From Brevundimonas sp. (GTDB lineage: Bacteria; Pseudomonadota; Alphaproteobacteria; Caulobacterales; Caulobacteraceae), in assembly GCF_030682035.1 (NCBI RefSeq), contig NZ_JAUXQZ010000047.1, forward strand, positions 1-64,000: 64,000 nt of DNA, given 5' to 3'. The number at the start of each line of letters is the position of its first letter. Position 1 is the stretch's first letter. This document shows positions 43,318 to 53,294 of the stretch, one piece after another. Both the position numbers and the translations under genes were made by a program. Under the pieces are notes generated by a model. The model had not been told where the DNA came from and did no database searches. It was given only the letters and a program-made list of their open reading frames with translations.

Positions 43318-43692
43318 CTAACCGGCCGGGACCCGCCATGGCGGATTGATGCGGTTCTCGCCGGCGAAATACAGACACAGGCGATTGCCGTCGGGGTCGC
43401 GCAGGCGCGCCTCGCGCCAGAGCCAGCGCTGGTTCGCCGGATCGGTGTCAAAGACGACGCCAGCGGCCTTCAGGGCGGCGACCCGGTCATCGACATCGTC
43501 GCACTCGAAATAGACCATCGTCCCGCCGGGCGCGGGGGCCTCCGCGAGATGGATCGAGAAGGTCGCGCCGCCCGGGCAGAGGAAGCGGACGTAGTGGTCA
43601 CTGGAGACGATCAGCTCCAGCCCGAGCCGCTGGTAGAAGGCGCGAGCGCGCGGGATGTCGCAGACGTCGACGGTGACCTGGTTCAGGTTCAT
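43318..43692 (-). CDS. VOC-superfamily (glyoxalase-like) protein
   Basis: 124 residues, two βαβββ units: LNQVTVDVCDIPRARAFYQRLGLELIV and VYFECDDVDDRVAALKAAGVVFD, ending LRDPDGNRLCLYFAGENRINPPWR. VOC proteins include glyoxalases, dioxygenases and resistance proteins; the substrate is unknown. Its ATG overlaps the rarA stop by 4 bp, so they are co-transcribed. Confidence 0.85.
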   Translation of the reverse strand: MNLNQVTVDVCDIPRARAFYQRLGLELIVSSDHYVRFLCPGGATFSIHLAEAPAPGGTMVYFECDDVDDRVAALKAAGVVFDTDPANQRWLWREARLRDPDGNRLCLYFAGENRINPPWRVPAG

Positions 43693-45011
43693 TCGCCGTC
43701 GCCCTGTGTCTTCGCCCGCAGCGCCGCCCAGCGCTCCAGCCGCTCCTTCACCTTCGCCTCATGCCCCTCGCCCTTCGGGGCGTAGAAGGTGCGGCGCTCC
43801 ATGCCTTCGGGGAAGAAGTTGGTGCCCGAGAATCCTTCGGGGGTGTCCGGATCGTACTGGTAGCCCTTGCCGTAGCCGAGCGACTTCATCAGCTTGGTGG
43901 GGGCGTTGCGGATGTGGGCCGGGGGCATCAGCGAGCCGGTCTCGGCGGCCGCCTTCTTCGCCGCCTTGAAGGCTTCGTACACCCCGACCGACTTGGGGGC
44001 GGTGGCGAGGTGGACGACGGCCTGGGCCAGGGCCAGTTCTCCCTCGGGAGAGCCCAGGAAGTCGTACGCATCCTTGGCCGCATTGGCGACCAGCAGGGAC
44101 AACGGGTCCGCCTCGCCGACGTCCTCGACCGCCATGCGCACGATGCGACGGGCCAGAAACAGTGGATCCTCGCCGCCGTTCAGCATTCGTGCCAACCAGT
44201 AGAGGGCCGCGTCCGGGTCAGATCCTCGAACCGATTTATGCAGCGCAGATATAAGGTTATAGTGTTCTTCTCTGCTCTTGTCGTAAGCAGGCGCGCGGCG
44301 TTGCAGGGTAGCGGCCAGGCCCTGAACATCGAGGTCGCCGTCGGGCAGGGCGAACAGGGTCTCGGTCATGGTCAGCAGGTAGCGGCCGTCGCCGTCGGCC
44401 AGCGCCAGCAGCGCCTGACGGGCCTCGAGCGTCAGCGGCAGGGCCTTTTCCTCCTGCGTCTCGGCTCGGATCAACAGTTGATTCAGAGCCTCGTCATCGA
44501 GCCGTTTGAGCACGAACACCTGCGAGCGCGACAGTAGCGCCCCGTTCAGCTCGAATGACGGATTCTCGGTGGTGGCCCCGACGAGGGTGACGATCCCCTC
44601 CTCTACGAACGGCAGAAAGCCGTCCTGCTGGGCGCGGTTGAAGCGGTGGATTTCATCGACGAACAGCAGGGTCGACTGGCCGGCGGCGCGGCGCATGCGC
44701 GCAGCCTCGAACGCCTTTTTGAGGTCGGCGACGCCGGAAAAGACCGCGCTCAGCGACTGGAACTGATAGCCCGCGGCCTGGGCCAGCAGGCGGGCGATGG
44801 TGGTCTTGCCGGTGCCGGGCGGACCCCACAGGATCATCGAGCCCAGTCGCCCGGCCTCGACCATGCGCCGGATCGGCCCGCCCGGCCCCAGCAGATGGTC
44901 CTGACCGACCACCTCCTCAAGCGAGCGCGGCCGCAGCCGGTCGGCCAGCGGCGCCCCAACTTGCGATTCTGGGGGAGGATGGATGCCAGAGGCCTCGAAC
45001 AGGTCAGTCAT
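43689..45011 (-). CDS. rarA: Replication-associated recombination protein A
   Basis: 440 residues. AAA+ ATPase of the clamp-loader-like RarA/MgsA/WRNIP1 family, acting at stalled replication forks. LADRLRPRSLEEVVGQDHLLG, Walker A in ILWGPPGTGKTTIARLLA, Walker B in TLLFVDEIHRFNRAQQD, sensor 1 in LVGATTENPSFELN, then the MgsA C-terminal tetramerisation part (ISALHKSVRGSDPDAALYWLARML). Confidence 0.96.
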   Translation of the reverse strand: MTDLFEASGIHPPPESQVGAPLADRLRPRSLEEVVGQDHLLGPGGPIRRMVEAGRLGSMILWGPPGTGKTTIARLLAQAAGYQFQSLSAVFSGVADLKKAFEAARMRRAAGQSTLLFVDEIHRFNRAQQDGFLPFVEEGIVTLVGATTENPSFELNGALLSRSQVFVLKRLDDEALNQLLIRAETQEEKALPLTLEARQALLALADGDGRYLLTMTETLFALPDGDLDVQGLAATLQRRAPAYDKSREEHYNLISALHKSVRGSDPDAALYWLARMLNGGEDPLFLARRIVRMAVEDVGEADPLSLLVANAAKDAYDFLGSPEGELALAQAVVHLATAPKSVGVYEAFKAAKKAAAETGSLMPPAHIRNAPTKLMKSLGYGKGYQYDPDTPEGFSGTNFFPEGMERRTFYAPKGEGHEAKVKERLERWAALRAKTQGDGE

Positions 45012-45084
45012 ACGCGGTCATAGATAGGCGTTACGGGCGCGTATTTCACGCGTTAGTGTGGTCGCAAAGCGAGGAGAGCGTGAC

Positions 45085-45501
45085 ATGGCTGACGACCACA
45101 ACGCCCAAGGCCCGACGACGGGCGTCACCCCCCACCTGACCATCCCCTCGCGCGGCGGCCAGGCGGCGATCGAATTCTACACCCGCGCCTTCGGGGCCAC
45201 GGAAATCCGCCGTGTGCCGGCTGAGGACGGCGAGCGGCTGATGCACGCCCACCTCATGATCAACGGCGCCAGCGTGATGTTGAACGACGAATTCCCCGAG
45301 TTCGACGGCGAGCAGGACGTCGAGCCCAAGGGGGTGACGATCCACCTGCAGGTCGACGATGCCGACGAATGGTGGAACCGCGCGCTTCTGGCCGGCGGCG
45401 TGCCGCTGTTTCCGCTGGCCGACCAGTTCTGGGGCGACCGCTACGGCCAGCTGCGCGACCCGTTCGGCCACACCTGGTCAATCGGCGCGCCGGTCAAATA
45501 G
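45085..45501 (+). CDS. VOC-superfamily protein, PhnB-like
   Basis: 138 residues from ATG 45085 with GAGGAG 8 bases upstream. VTPHLTIPSRGGQAAIEFYTRAFGATEIRRVP, HAHLMINGASVMLNDEFPE, and WGDRYGQLRDPFGHTWSIG are typical of the PhnB/YdeI-like glyoxalase branch. The function is unknown. It is divergent from rarA and convergent with the protease gene. Confidence 0.86.
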   Translation: MADDHNAQGPTTGVTPHLTIPSRGGQAAIEFYTRAFGATEIRRVPAEDGERLMHAHLMINGASVMLNDEFPEFDGEQDVEPKGVTIHLQVDDADEWWNRALLAGGVPLFPLADQFWGDRYGQLRDPFGHTWSIGAPVK

Positions 45502-45505
45502 GCGA

Positions 45506-46894
45506 TCAGCGCACCACCAGAACGCCGCGCTGGCCGCGGCGCTCGACCATCAGCTGGGTTCCGCGCGGCAGGTTGGCCAGTTGCTGCGGCGAGGTCACGG
45601 TGCGGTCGTTGACGGCCATGATGACGTCGCCCGTCTGCAGACCGACGCCCCGCCGCGCATAGCTGTTGGACGCGACCCCGCCGACGACCACGCCGCTGGC
45701 GAAGGGATCGCCGCCGAGGCTGTCGGCGAGGGCAGGATTCAGGGCCAGAACCTGGGCGCCGGTCAGGCCGCCCGACTGGATCACCATCGCCCCCCGTACA
45801 TCCGCGTCGCCGGGCAAGCGCTGCACACGTGCGTCCACGACCAGCGGCCGACCGTCGCGCAACACGGATACGCGAACGGTCTCATTGGGCTCGCGGGTGC
45901 CGATGCGGAAATTCAGGCCGCCCTGGTCATTGACCTCGGCCCCGTCGATGGCTGTGATGACGTCACCGAGGCGCAGGTCAGCGCGGTCTCCCGGACCGCC
46001 GGGCCAGATCTCGGTCACCACCAGACCCTGCGGCCGGTCGAGACCGAGGCTGCGGGCGATGTCGGCGCTGACGGAGTCGCCCTTGAGGCCCAGCCACGGA
46101 CGGATTACGGCGGTGGCGCCGCCGACGGCGGAGTCCACCACCCGGCGCACGGCCGCCGCTGGTACGGCGAAGCCGACCCCCGAGGACGAGCCCGAACGCG
46201 AGAAGATGGCGGTGTTGATGCCGATCAGGTCACCGTCCATGTCGACCAGCGCCCCGCCCGAATTGCCCGGATTGATGGCCGCGTCGGTCTGGATGAAGGA
46301 GCCGCTGTCGGAAATGCCCGTCTCGGTCCGGTTCAGGGCGGAGATGATGCCGTTGGTCACCGTCTGGCCAACGCCGAAGGGGTTGCCGATGGCCAGCACC
46401 AGATCGCCGATCTGCTGTTCCTCGCGGTCGTCGATATTGAGGGTCGGAAGCCGCTCGTTGACGCCGTCAAGCTGCAACACGGCGATGTCGGATCGTTCGT
46501 CGGCCAGGATGATCCGGGCGTCGAATTCGCGGCGGTCGTTCAGCACGACCTTGATCTGCTGCATGCCGTTGATGACGTGATAGTTGGTCACCACCACTCC
46601 GTCGGCCCGGACGATGACGCCGGAGCCGACCGAGCCGACCTGCTGGGCGCGGGGGCCCTGCCCGAACATTGACCAGAACGGGTCCTGGACCTGCTGGACG
46701 CCGCGCGCGGAGACATTGACCACGGCGGGGGCGGCGGTGCGCACCACGGGGGCGAAGCTGGACTTCATCGCCATGGCGTCGCCGGGAACCACGCGGTTGT
46801 CGGCGAAGACCCCGTCCTGGGCCTTGGAATCGTTCGACTGGCCGCAGGCGGCGAGGGTCAGGGCGAGGGCTAGGGCGAGCGTGCGGGTCTTCAT
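45506..46894 (-). CDS. Do-family periplasmic serine protease (DegP/HtrA-like), lipoprotein
   Basis: 462 residues from ATG 46894; ATG 46900 adds two. Counted from 46900, the lipobox ALTLAACG is at 13-20 and the catalytic triad is His108 (TNYHVI), Asp138 (ERSDIAVL) and Ser214 (PGNSGGAL). Two PDZ domains follow (about 275-365 and 385-460). It degrades or refolds damaged envelope proteins. The lipid anchor in place of the usual soluble form is a notable variation. Confidence 0.92.
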   Translation of the reverse strand: MKTRTLALALALTLAACGQSNDSKAQDGVFADNRVVPGDAMAMKSSFAPVVRTAAPAVVNVSARGVQQVQDPFWSMFGQGPRAQQVGSVGSGVIVRADGVVVTNYHVINGMQQIKVVLNDRREFDARIILADERSDIAVLQLDGVNERLPTLNIDDREEQQIGDLVLAIGNPFGVGQTVTNGIISALNRTETGISDSGSFIQTDAAINPGNSGGALVDMDGDLIGINTAIFSRSGSSSGVGFAVPAAAVRRVVDSAVGGATAVIRPWLGLKGDSVSADIARSLGLDRPQGLVVTEIWPGGPGDRADLRLGDVITAIDGAEVNDQGGLNFRIGTREPNETVRVSVLRDGRPLVVDARVQRLPGDADVRGAMVIQSGGLTGAQVLALNPALADSLGGDPFASGVVVGGVASNSYARRGVGLQTGDVIMAVNDRTVTSPQQLANLPRGTQLMVERRGQRGVLVVR

Positions 46895-47009
46895 GGACAT
46901 CCGGTCGTTCAGAGGGACGATGACAACGCCATTCCGCCCGGAATTCTGGACCGTATCAAGGCGCGCCCCGCGGCAAACGGCCCGGCCCGTCGCGTTCCGT
47001 CGGGGCCTT

Positions 47010-48242
47010 TCAGTCGATCAGGGCCGCCGCCGTGTCCCCGGCCCGCCCGTCGCCCGGAGGAACGGCCAGCCCCAGCAACCGCCCCAGCAAGGGCTGGACA
47101 TCGACGCTGTCGAGGTCGCCCACTCGTATGCCCCGCGCCACGCCCGGCCCGTGGGCGATGAACAGCGCCCTCATCTCGGGCGCGGCGTTGTCATAGCCGT
47201 GAGCGCCGCCGGACCGGGTCACCGGCCGCGCCCGCGTGGCGATCAGCCAGCCGACCTCGGGCGAACAGACGATGGCGGCGACCCTCGGATTGGACCCCAG
47301 CACGAAGCGCGCCGGGATGTCGGCCTTGCGCCAGCACTCCGCATGGGGATGGCGCCCGACCAGCGCCGTCTCGACCTCGGCCTCGCGTCCCGGAACCGGA
47401 TCGAGGAAGGTCACCGCGCCCGTGTAGACGATCCGCAGCGCCTCCGGATCCACCAGGTCGTCCAGCTGGATCACCCGCTCGGGCGAGGTCGCGGCCATGC
47501 CGTGGTCGGACACGATGACCAGTACGGCGTCGTCTTCCAGCCCCCGGGCCTTCAGCCCCGCGATCAGGCGGGCGATCGAGGCGTCCACCGAGGCCAGGGC
47601 CTCAACTGTTCCAGCGGCGTCCGGGCCGTTCTCGTGGCCGGCGGTGTCGACGATGTCGAAATAGAGCGTCGCCAAGGCGGGCCGCTCGGGCGGCGGCAGG
47701 TCCAGCCAGGCCAGCACCTGGTCCACCCGCGCATCGCCCGGCAGCGACTGGTCGAACCGGGTCCAGTAGGTCGGCCGCACGCCCCCGATCGCAGCCTCGG
47801 ACCCGGGCCAGAACATTGTCCCGGTCACCAGGCCCGCCTTCTCCGCCGTGACCCAGATCGGCTCGGCCTGGTCCCACCAGCGGCGGTCCGTCACCGCCTC
47901 GGGTACGTCCAGGGCGAACCGGCCCAGTTCCGCATCGACCATGGCGTTGCTGACGATGCCGTGATGGTCGGGGTGCTTTCCGGTGACCAGCGTATAGTGG
48001 TTGGGGAAGGTGACGCTGGGGAAGGACGGCCGCATCGGGCCGCTCGCGCCCTCGGCCACGAGGGCGTTCAGGGTCGGGGTCACGCCGCGTTGCAGATAGT
48101 CCCACCGGAATCCGTCGATCGAGATCAGGATGACCGGCGGCCGGGCGGCCGGGGCGAAGGGTCCGGGCGTCGGCGTGCTCGCGCATCCAGCCACGATGAG
48201 GGCGCAGACAGCCGCGAAGGCGGTCGTCAGACGAGGCAGCAT
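47010..48242 (-). CDS. Ectonucleotide pyrophosphatase/phosphodiesterase-like (alkaline phosphatase superfamily) lipoprotein
   Basis: 410 residues from ATG 48242 (GGAG 8 bases upstream; longer starts to 48290 are rejected because they spoil the signal). The lipobox is LIVAGCAS. Metal and catalytic motifs are ISIDGFRWDYL, SVTFPNHYTLVTGKHPDHHGI with the nucleophilic Thr, DIVDTAGHENGPD, VIVSDHGM and GAHGYDN. NPP enzymes split phosphodiester or nucleotide bonds outside the cytoplasm. The exact substrate is unknown. Confidence 0.92.
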   Translation of the reverse strand: MLPRLTTAFAAVCALIVAGCASTPTPGPFAPAARPPVILISIDGFRWDYLQRGVTPTLNALVAEGASGPMRPSFPSVTFPNHYTLVTGKHPDHHGIVSNAMVDAELGRFALDVPEAVTDRRWWDQAEPIWVTAEKAGLVTGTMFWPGSEAAIGGVRPTYWTRFDQSLPGDARVDQVLAWLDLPPPERPALATLYFDIVDTAGHENGPDAAGTVEALASVDASIARLIAGLKARGLEDDAVLVIVSDHGMAATSPERVIQLDDLVDPEALRIVYTGAVTFLDPVPGREAEVETALVGRHPHAECWRKADIPARFVLGSNPRVAAIVCSPEVGWLIATRARPVTRSGGAHGYDNAAPEMRALFIAHGPGVARGIRVGDLDSVDVQPLLGRLLGLAVPPGDGRAGDTAAALID

Positions 48243-48337
48243 CGGAGACTCCATTGGCGCACCACATTGCCTATCCTTAATCCGCGACACCGATGCAACG
48301 CCTTGCTTCAGGTTGTCCGCCCGGCCAAGCTCGCCGC

Positions 48338-49249
48338 ATGACAGCCGTGATTGAAACGCGTGGGCTCACCAAGACCTACGGAACCGTCCGCGCCCTTGAC
48401 GGGCTGGACCTCTCCATTCCCCGGGGTGGGGTCTATGGCGTGCTGGGGCCGAACGGCGCCGGCAAGTCGACCCTGTTCCGCATCCTGCTGGGCCTGATCC
48501 GACCGACCGAGGGCACGGCGACCATCATGAACGGGCCGGTCGGCGACATCGCCCACATGCGCCTGACGGGCTCGATGATCGAGACCCCGCGCTATCCCCC
48601 CTATCTGACCGCACGGCAGGTGCTGCACTGGCTGGCGCTGGAGCACGGCATCGCCGGTACTGCGGACATTCCGTACTGGCTGGAACGGGTCGGGCTGTCC
48701 GAAGCGGCGGACCGCAAGGTGCGCGGCTTCTCAGTGGGCATGATGCAGCGCCTCGGCGTCGCCGCCGCCCTGATCAGCAAGCCCGAACTGATCATTCTGG
48801 ATGAACCGACCAGCGGCATGGATCCTCCCGGCATCCAGGAGATGCGCGCCCTGATCCGCAGCCTGGCCAATGACGACGGCCTGACCGTCGTCCTGGCCAG
48901 CCACCAGCTGCTCGAGGTCCAGCGCGTCTGCGACCGCGTCGCCATCCTGAACAAGGGCAAACTGGTGCGTGAAGGCGCGGTCAGCGAGCTGACGGCTGTC
49001 GGCGAGCGCTTGCGCCTGTCGGCCGGACCGATCGACAAGGTTCTGTCCGTGCTGGGCGCCAAGGGCATCCGCGACGGCGAGGCCGTGCTGGCCGACGTCA
49101 GCCGCGCCGAGGGCCCGGCCCTGATCCGCGGCCTGGTCGAACAGGGCGTCGACATCCATGAGGCGCGCTGGGTCGGGACCGACCTGGAAAGCATCTTCTT
49201 CACCGAGACGGGCGCGGTGCATGCGCCGGAGACGATCCATGCTGTTTGA
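48338..49249 (+). CDS. ABC transporter ATP-binding protein
   Basis: 303 residues from ATG 48338. Walker A GPNGAGKSTLFRILLG, signature GFSVGMMQRLGVAAAL (an FSVGM variant of LSGGQ), Walker B PELIILDEPTSGMD, and H-loop VVLASHQLLEV. The sub-type resembles CcmA/BcrA-like exporters (lantibiotic self-protection, ABC-2 family). It overlaps the permease gene by 11 bp. Confidence 0.92.
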   Translation: MTAVIETRGLTKTYGTVRALDGLDLSIPRGGVYGVLGPNGAGKSTLFRILLGLIRPTEGTATIMNGPVGDIAHMRLTGSMIETPRYPPYLTARQVLHWLALEHGIAGTADIPYWLERVGLSEAADRKVRGFSVGMMQRLGVAAALISKPELIILDEPTSGMDPPGIQEMRALIRSLANDDGLTVVLASHQLLEVQRVCDRVAILNKGKLVREGAVSELTAVGERLRLSAGPIDKVLSVLGAKGIRDGEAVLADVSRAEGPALIRGLVEQGVDIHEARWVGTDLESIFFTETGAVHAPETIHAV

Positions 49250-50105
49250 TGCACTGGCCGCTGAAACCTATCGCATTCTGCGCAACCGGATGGCGGTCTT
49301 CTGGAGCGTGATCTTTGTTCCGGTGATCTTCGCCATCGGCGGCGTCGTCTTCCATGTCGTCAACAAGAACCAGGGCGATGCCGCCGCCGCGGCCGCCGGT
49401 CTGCCGGTCGAGGTCGCCGGGGCGCCGCTCAACCTAGCCGAATTCCTCGTCTTCGGCGCCCATCACGGGGCCAACGGCGTTCTCATGACCTTCATGCTGA
49501 TCGGCGCGGCGACGGTCTATGCGACCGACTATCGCTGGGAGACCTGGCGGCTGATCAGCGCGCGGAACAACCGGACCTTCCTGATCCTGGGCAAGGTCGG
49601 GACGATGAAGCTGATGGCCATCGCGTCGACCCTCGCCATGTTGGTCGCCGGCTTCATCTACTTCCTGGCGCAGGCGATCATCTTCGACCGGCTGCCGACC
49701 TTCTCCGTGACGGCCGATATGGCGGGCGATGCGGCCCTCATCTGGTTCCTGTCCTATGTCCGGATCGTTCAGTACGGCCTGATGGCCCTGCTGACGGCGG
49801 TGGTGACGCGGTCGTTGCTGGCGTCCCTGTTCGTGCCCTGGGCGCTTGGCTTCGGCCAGTCGATCCTCGGCGCGCCGCCGGTCATGATGCTGCTGAAGCT
49901 GGATCCCGACGGCTGGCTCGCCCAACTGCTGATGCCGGGCCTGGCCTATGACACGCTGAAGAACCTCATCCAGCCGGGCATCGTGCGCGTGATGACCACC
50001 GAGGCCGCCCTCTGGCCCGCGATCGTCAGCCTGGCGGTCTGGTGCACCTTCCCGCTGCTCCTCGCCCTGGTCCTGTTCCGGCGTCAGGACCTGTCGAAGG
50101 AATAG
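49239..50105 (+). CDS. ABC-2 type transporter permease
   Basis: 288 residues from ATG 49239. About six membrane helices (near 18-38, 75-95, 125-150, 165-190, 195-215, 255-280). LAAETYRILRNRMAVFWSVIFVPVIFAIGG is an ABC-2 permease N terminus of the BcrB/LanF kind. Works with the preceding ATPase as an exporter; the substrate is unknown. Confidence 0.88.
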   Translation: MLFDALAAETYRILRNRMAVFWSVIFVPVIFAIGGVVFHVVNKNQGDAAAAAAGLPVEVAGAPLNLAEFLVFGAHHGANGVLMTFMLIGAATVYATDYRWETWRLISARNNRTFLILGKVGTMKLMAIASTLAMLVAGFIYFLAQAIIFDRLPTFSVTADMAGDAALIWFLSYVRIVQYGLMALLTAVVTRSLLASLFVPWALGFGQSILGAPPVMMLLKLDPDGWLAQLLMPGLAYDTLKNLIQPGIVRVMTTEAALWPAIVSLAVWCTFPLLLALVLFRRQDLSKE

Positions 50106-50108
50106 CCG

Positions 50109-50570
50109 TCAAAGCGGCTTTTCCATCCAGACATTGCAGCGCGCATAGGGCGTCGGCTGGGCCGGCAGGTCGTGGAAGCCGAAGCGGCGGTACAGGGCGA
50201 TAGCGTGGGTCTGGGCCGCATTGGTCTCCAGATACAGCCGCGGCGCGCCGCCGGCCCGCGCCGCCGCCTCGCAGGCCTCCAGCAGCCGCCAGCCGAGGTT
50301 GAGGCCCCGCGCACCCTCGGTCACGGCCATCTTGCCGACCTCATAACCGCCGTCGGCCATGGCCATCAGTGAACAGCAGCCGACGGGCTGTCCGTCTTGT
50401 TCGGCGATAAAGATGTGGCCGCCCTTGTCGAGAATGACGCCTTGCGGATCGGTGAGGACAAGCTCGTCCTTGGCCTCAAGCGCATAACCGCCGGCCAGCA
50501 GCCAGTCCTCGTTCAGCGACCGCCAGGCGGCGGCGTGGGCGGGTCCATAGGGAACGATGAGGAGGTCCAT
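50109..50570 (-). CDS. GNAT family N-acetyltransferase
   Basis: 153 residues. GNAT motif A is YEVGKMAVTEGARGLNLGWRLLEACEAAAR, then LYLETNAAQTHAIALYRRFGFHDLP. It resembles free-standing acetyltransferases of small molecules or amino groups rather than the toxin type. No partner gene is adjacent. Confidence 0.87.
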   Translation of the reverse strand: MDLLIVPYGPAHAAAWRSLNEDWLLAGGYALEAKDELVLTDPQGVILDKGGHIFIAEQDGQPVGCCSLMAMADGGYEVGKMAVTEGARGLNLGWRLLEACEAAARAGGAPRLYLETNAAQTHAIALYRRFGFHDLPAQPTPYARCNVWMEKPL

Positions 50571-50706
50571 GACCTGTTCTCGCCGGAGCGGCTGCGGGCG
50601 GCAAGCGAGTGTCGCTTATGTCTTGCTTGTCGAGCTTGTGGCGGACGGATTGTCGAGATTGTCTCGCCCGAATTGTAGCGGGTCGCCAGGGCCGGTCCGG
50701 CGCCTG

Positions 50707-50743
50707 AAAAAAGGGGCGACCGGTTCGCACCGGCCGCCCCTTT
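50707..50743 (-). terminator. Intrinsic terminator of the ribosomal operon
   Basis: On the minus strand a long GC stem (AAAGGGGCG-CCGGT with ACCGG-CGCCCCTTT, one bulged pair; loop GCGA) is followed by six T residues (50712-50707). It lies 23 bp past the rplQ stop and ends the S10-spc-alpha transcript. Confidence 0.93.
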
Positions 50744-50765
50744 GTCGTAGCCCCTACGTCGAAGC

Positions 50766-51185
50766 TTACGCTTCTTCGTCGCCCTCGATGGCGTAGACCG
50801 GACCCGAGTCCAGGCCCTTGGCGTCGGCGTCGCGATCGACGAACTCGATCACGGCCATGGCGGCGTTGTCGCCGTGGCGATAGCCGGCCTTCATGATGCG
50901 GATATAGCCGCCGTTGCGTTCGGCGTAACGCGGGCCGATCGTCTCGAACAGCTTGCCCACCTGCGGCACGTCACGGACCTGGCTGATGGCCTGACGGCGT
51001 GCGTGCAGGTCGCCCTTCTTGGCGAGGGTGACCAGCTTTTCGACGAAGGGACGCAATTCCTTCGCCTTGGGGAGCGTGGTCGTGATCTGCTCGTGCTTGA
51101 TCAGCGACGCAGCCATGTTGGCGAACATGGCGGTCCGGTGGGCGCTCGTACGACCGAGCTTGCGATAGGCGGCGCCGTGGCGCAT
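50766..51185 (-). CDS. rplQ: 50S ribosomal protein L17
   Basis: 139 residues. [29 protein letters not shown] and [30 protein letters not shown] [20 protein letters not shown] match L17, with [19 protein letters not shown] near the end. Last gene of the alpha operon, 132 bp after rpoA and before the terminator. The tail EGDEEA is acidic. Confidence 0.97.
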   Translation of the reverse strand: MRHGAAYRKLGRTSAHRTAMFANMAASLIKHEQITTTLPKAKELRPFVEKLVTLAKKGDLHARRQAISQVRDVPQVGKLFETIGPRYAERNGGYIRIMKAGYRHGDNAAMAVIEFVDRDADAKGLDSGPVYAIEGDEEA

Positions 51186-51317
51186 CGGGGTCTCTCCTAC
51201 TCAACCCCGGTTTCCGCGCCCATCCTGAAAAGGATGGCCGGACCTTGGGCTAACTCATTCTAACCGCTCCGCGAACCCGCCAGAAATCTGGGATGGCTCT
51301 TGGGCGGAGGGTTGAAA

Positions 51318-52337
51318 CTAGATCTGGTCGTCGAACTTCTTGGCCAGGTCTTCGATGTTTTCCGGCGGCCAGTTGGGCACATCCATCCCGAGGGACAGGC
51401 CCATGGTCGCCAGCACTTCCTTGATCTCGTTCAGCGACTTGCGACCGAAGTTCGGGGTGCGAAGCATTTCGCCCTCGGTCTTCTGGATCAGGTCGCCGAT
51501 GTAGACGATGTTGTCGTTCTTCAGACAGTTAGCCGAACGCACCGACAGTTCCAGCTCGTCTACCTTCTTCAGCAGGGCCGGGTTGAAGGGCAGGTCCGGC
51601 TTGCCGTCGATGGCCTCAACGGCCTTCTTGGGCTCGTCGAAGGTGATGAAGATCTGCAGTTGGTCCTGGAGGATGCGCGAGGCGTAGGCCACGGCGTCCA
51701 CCGGCGAGACGGCGCCGTTGGTCTCGACCTCGAGGATCAGCTTATCATAGTCCAGCGACTGGCCCTGACGGGTCGGCTCGACGCGATAGGCGACGCGCTT
51801 GACCGGCGAATACAGGGCGTCGACGGCGATCAGGCCGATCGGGGCGTCTTCCGGACGGTTCAGCTCGGAGGCGACATAGCCCTTGCCGTTCTGGACAGTC
51901 AGTTCCATGCGCACCGAAGCGCCCTCGTCCAGCGTGCAGATGACGTGGTCGGGGTTCAGCACCTCGATGTCCGCGGGGACGTCGATCTGGCCGGCCGTGA
52001 CGGCGCCGGGGCCTGTGGCGCGCAGGGTCATGCGCTTGGGGCCTTCGGCGTGCATGCGCAGCGCCAGTTGCTTGATGTTGAGCACGATGTCGACCACGTC
52101 CTCGCGCACGCCTTCCAGCGACGAGAATTCATGGACCACGCCGTCGATCTGGATCGCGGTCACGGCGGCGCCTTGCAGCGACGACAGGAGAACGCGGCGC
52201 AGGGCGTTGCCGAGCGTCACGCCGAAACCGCGTTCCAGGGGCTCGGCGACCAGGCGCGACTTGCGCTGGGGGTCGGAGCTCGCCTCGATCTGCGGCTTCT
52301 CGGGACGGATCAGCTCTTGCCAGTTACGTTCGATCAT
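51318..52337 (-). CDS. rpoA: RNA polymerase alpha subunit
   Basis: 339 residues from ATG 52337 ([17 protein letters not shown]). The N-terminal dimerisation domain has [28 protein letters not shown]. The C-terminal DNA/activator-binding domain has [31 protein letters not shown] and [15 protein letters not shown]. The open frame extends to 52472, but those residues are not conserved in the family. Confidence 0.98.
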   Translation of the reverse strand: MIERNWQELIRPEKPQIEASSDPQRKSRLVAEPLERGFGVTLGNALRRVLLSSLQGAAVTAIQIDGVVHEFSSLEGVREDVVDIVLNIKQLALRMHAEGPKRMTLRATGPGAVTAGQIDVPADIEVLNPDHVICTLDEGASVRMELTVQNGKGYVASELNRPEDAPIGLIAVDALYSPVKRVAYRVEPTRQGQSLDYDKLILEVETNGAVSPVDAVAYASRILQDQLQIFITFDEPKKAVEAIDGKPDLPFNPALLKKVDELELSVRSANCLKNDNIVYIGDLIQKTEGEMLRTPNFGRKSLNEIKEVLATMGLSLGMDVPNWPPENIEDLAKKFDDQI

Positions 52338-52373
52338 GGGTGTCCCTCGAAAACGGAGTTCGCCGGTCCCAAA

Positions 52374-52389
52374 CCTCTTGTGCAAGAGG
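52374..52389 (-). other. Hairpin in the rpsK-rpoA spacer
   Basis: CCTCTT-GTGC-AAGAGG forms a 6-bp stem with a tetraloop (7 bp if the loop shrinks), 37-52 bp before the rpoA start. Ribosomal operons are often autoregulated (S4 in the alpha operon of E. coli); rpsD is not part of this cluster, so the hairpin may only mark processing. Confidence 0.35.
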
Positions 52390-52441
52390 GGCCTCGTCAG
52401 GCACGCCGGGACTGGCGGAGATAGATAGTCGGTCGGTTCGC

Positions 52442-52831
52442 TTAGACGCGGCGGCGCTTGGGCGGACGGCAACCGTTGTGCGGCATCGGCGTGACGTCGC
52501 GGATGGTGGTGATGGTCAGGCCGACCGACTGCAGGGCGCGCAGGGCCGACTCACGGCCGGAACCGGGACCCGAAACGTTGACTTCCAGCGTCTTGACGCC
52601 GTGTTCCTGGGCCTTCTTGCCCGCGTCTTCAGCGGCCATCTGGGCGGCGTAGGGCGTCGATTTGCGCGAACCCTTGAAGCCCATGTGTCCGGCCGACGAC
52701 CACGAGATCGCGTTGCCCTGGGCATCGGTGATCGTGATCATGGTGTTGTTGAAAGACGCATTCACGTGGGCGACGCCCGAGGTGATGTTCTTGCGCTCGC
52801 GCTTCTTTACGCGACCCGGTTCCTTGGCCAT
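52442..52831 (-). CDS. rpsK: 30S ribosomal protein S11
   Basis: 129 residues. [32 protein letters not shown], then [24 protein letters not shown] and the end [18 protein letters not shown] are S11 signatures. It lies 9 bp after rpsM. Confidence 0.98.
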   Translation of the reverse strand: MAKEPGRVKKRERKNITSGVAHVNASFNNTMITITDAQGNAISWSSAGHMGFKGSRKSTPYAAQMAAEDAGKKAQEHGVKTLEVNVSGPGSGRESALRALQSVGLTITTIRDVTPMPHNGCRPPKRRRV

Positions 52832-52840
52832 GTCTATGTC

Positions 52841-53209
52841 TTACTTCTTCTTGCCGGCGATCGGCTTGGCGGGACCCTTGCGGGTGCGGGCGTTGGTGTG
52901 GGTGCGCTGACCGCGGACCGGCAGGCCCTTGCGGTGACGCAGGCCGCGATAGCAGGCCAGGTCCATCAGACGCTTGATGTTCATCGAGGTTTCGCGGCGC
53001 AGGTCGCCCTCGACGGTGTGATCCTTGTCGATCGTCTCCCGGATCTGCAGGACCTCGGCGTCGGTCAGTTGGTTCACGCGCCGGGCGGGCTCGATGCCGA
53101 CCTTGGTCGTGATGTCCTTGGCGGCGTGGGCGCCGATGCCATGGATGTACTGCAGCGCGATCTCTACGCGCTTGTTGGTCGGGATGTTGACACCAGCGAT
53201 ACGGGCCAC
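52841..53209 (-). CDS. rpsM: 30S ribosomal protein S13
   Basis: 122 residues from GTG 53209, with GGAGAG 6 bases upstream. The product begins [26 protein letters not shown], the exact S13 start; the longer frame to 53257 is rejected. The end is [25 protein letters not shown] promoter-like sequence lies about 90-110 bp upstream, after the TonB-like gene. Confidence 0.97.
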   Translation of the reverse strand: MARIAGVNIPTNKRVEIALQYIHGIGAHAAKDITTKVGIEPARRVNQLTDAEVLQIRETIDKDHTVEGDLRRETSMNIKRLMDLACYRGLRHRKGLPVRGQRTHTNARTRKGPAKPIAGKKK

Positions 53210-53294
53210 GAAGCTCTCCAGATACGCGTTGACGGACGCAACAAACGCTCCGGTCAACAGACCAGGAGCGCCGACGTCCTTCGCGGAAGCGCGC

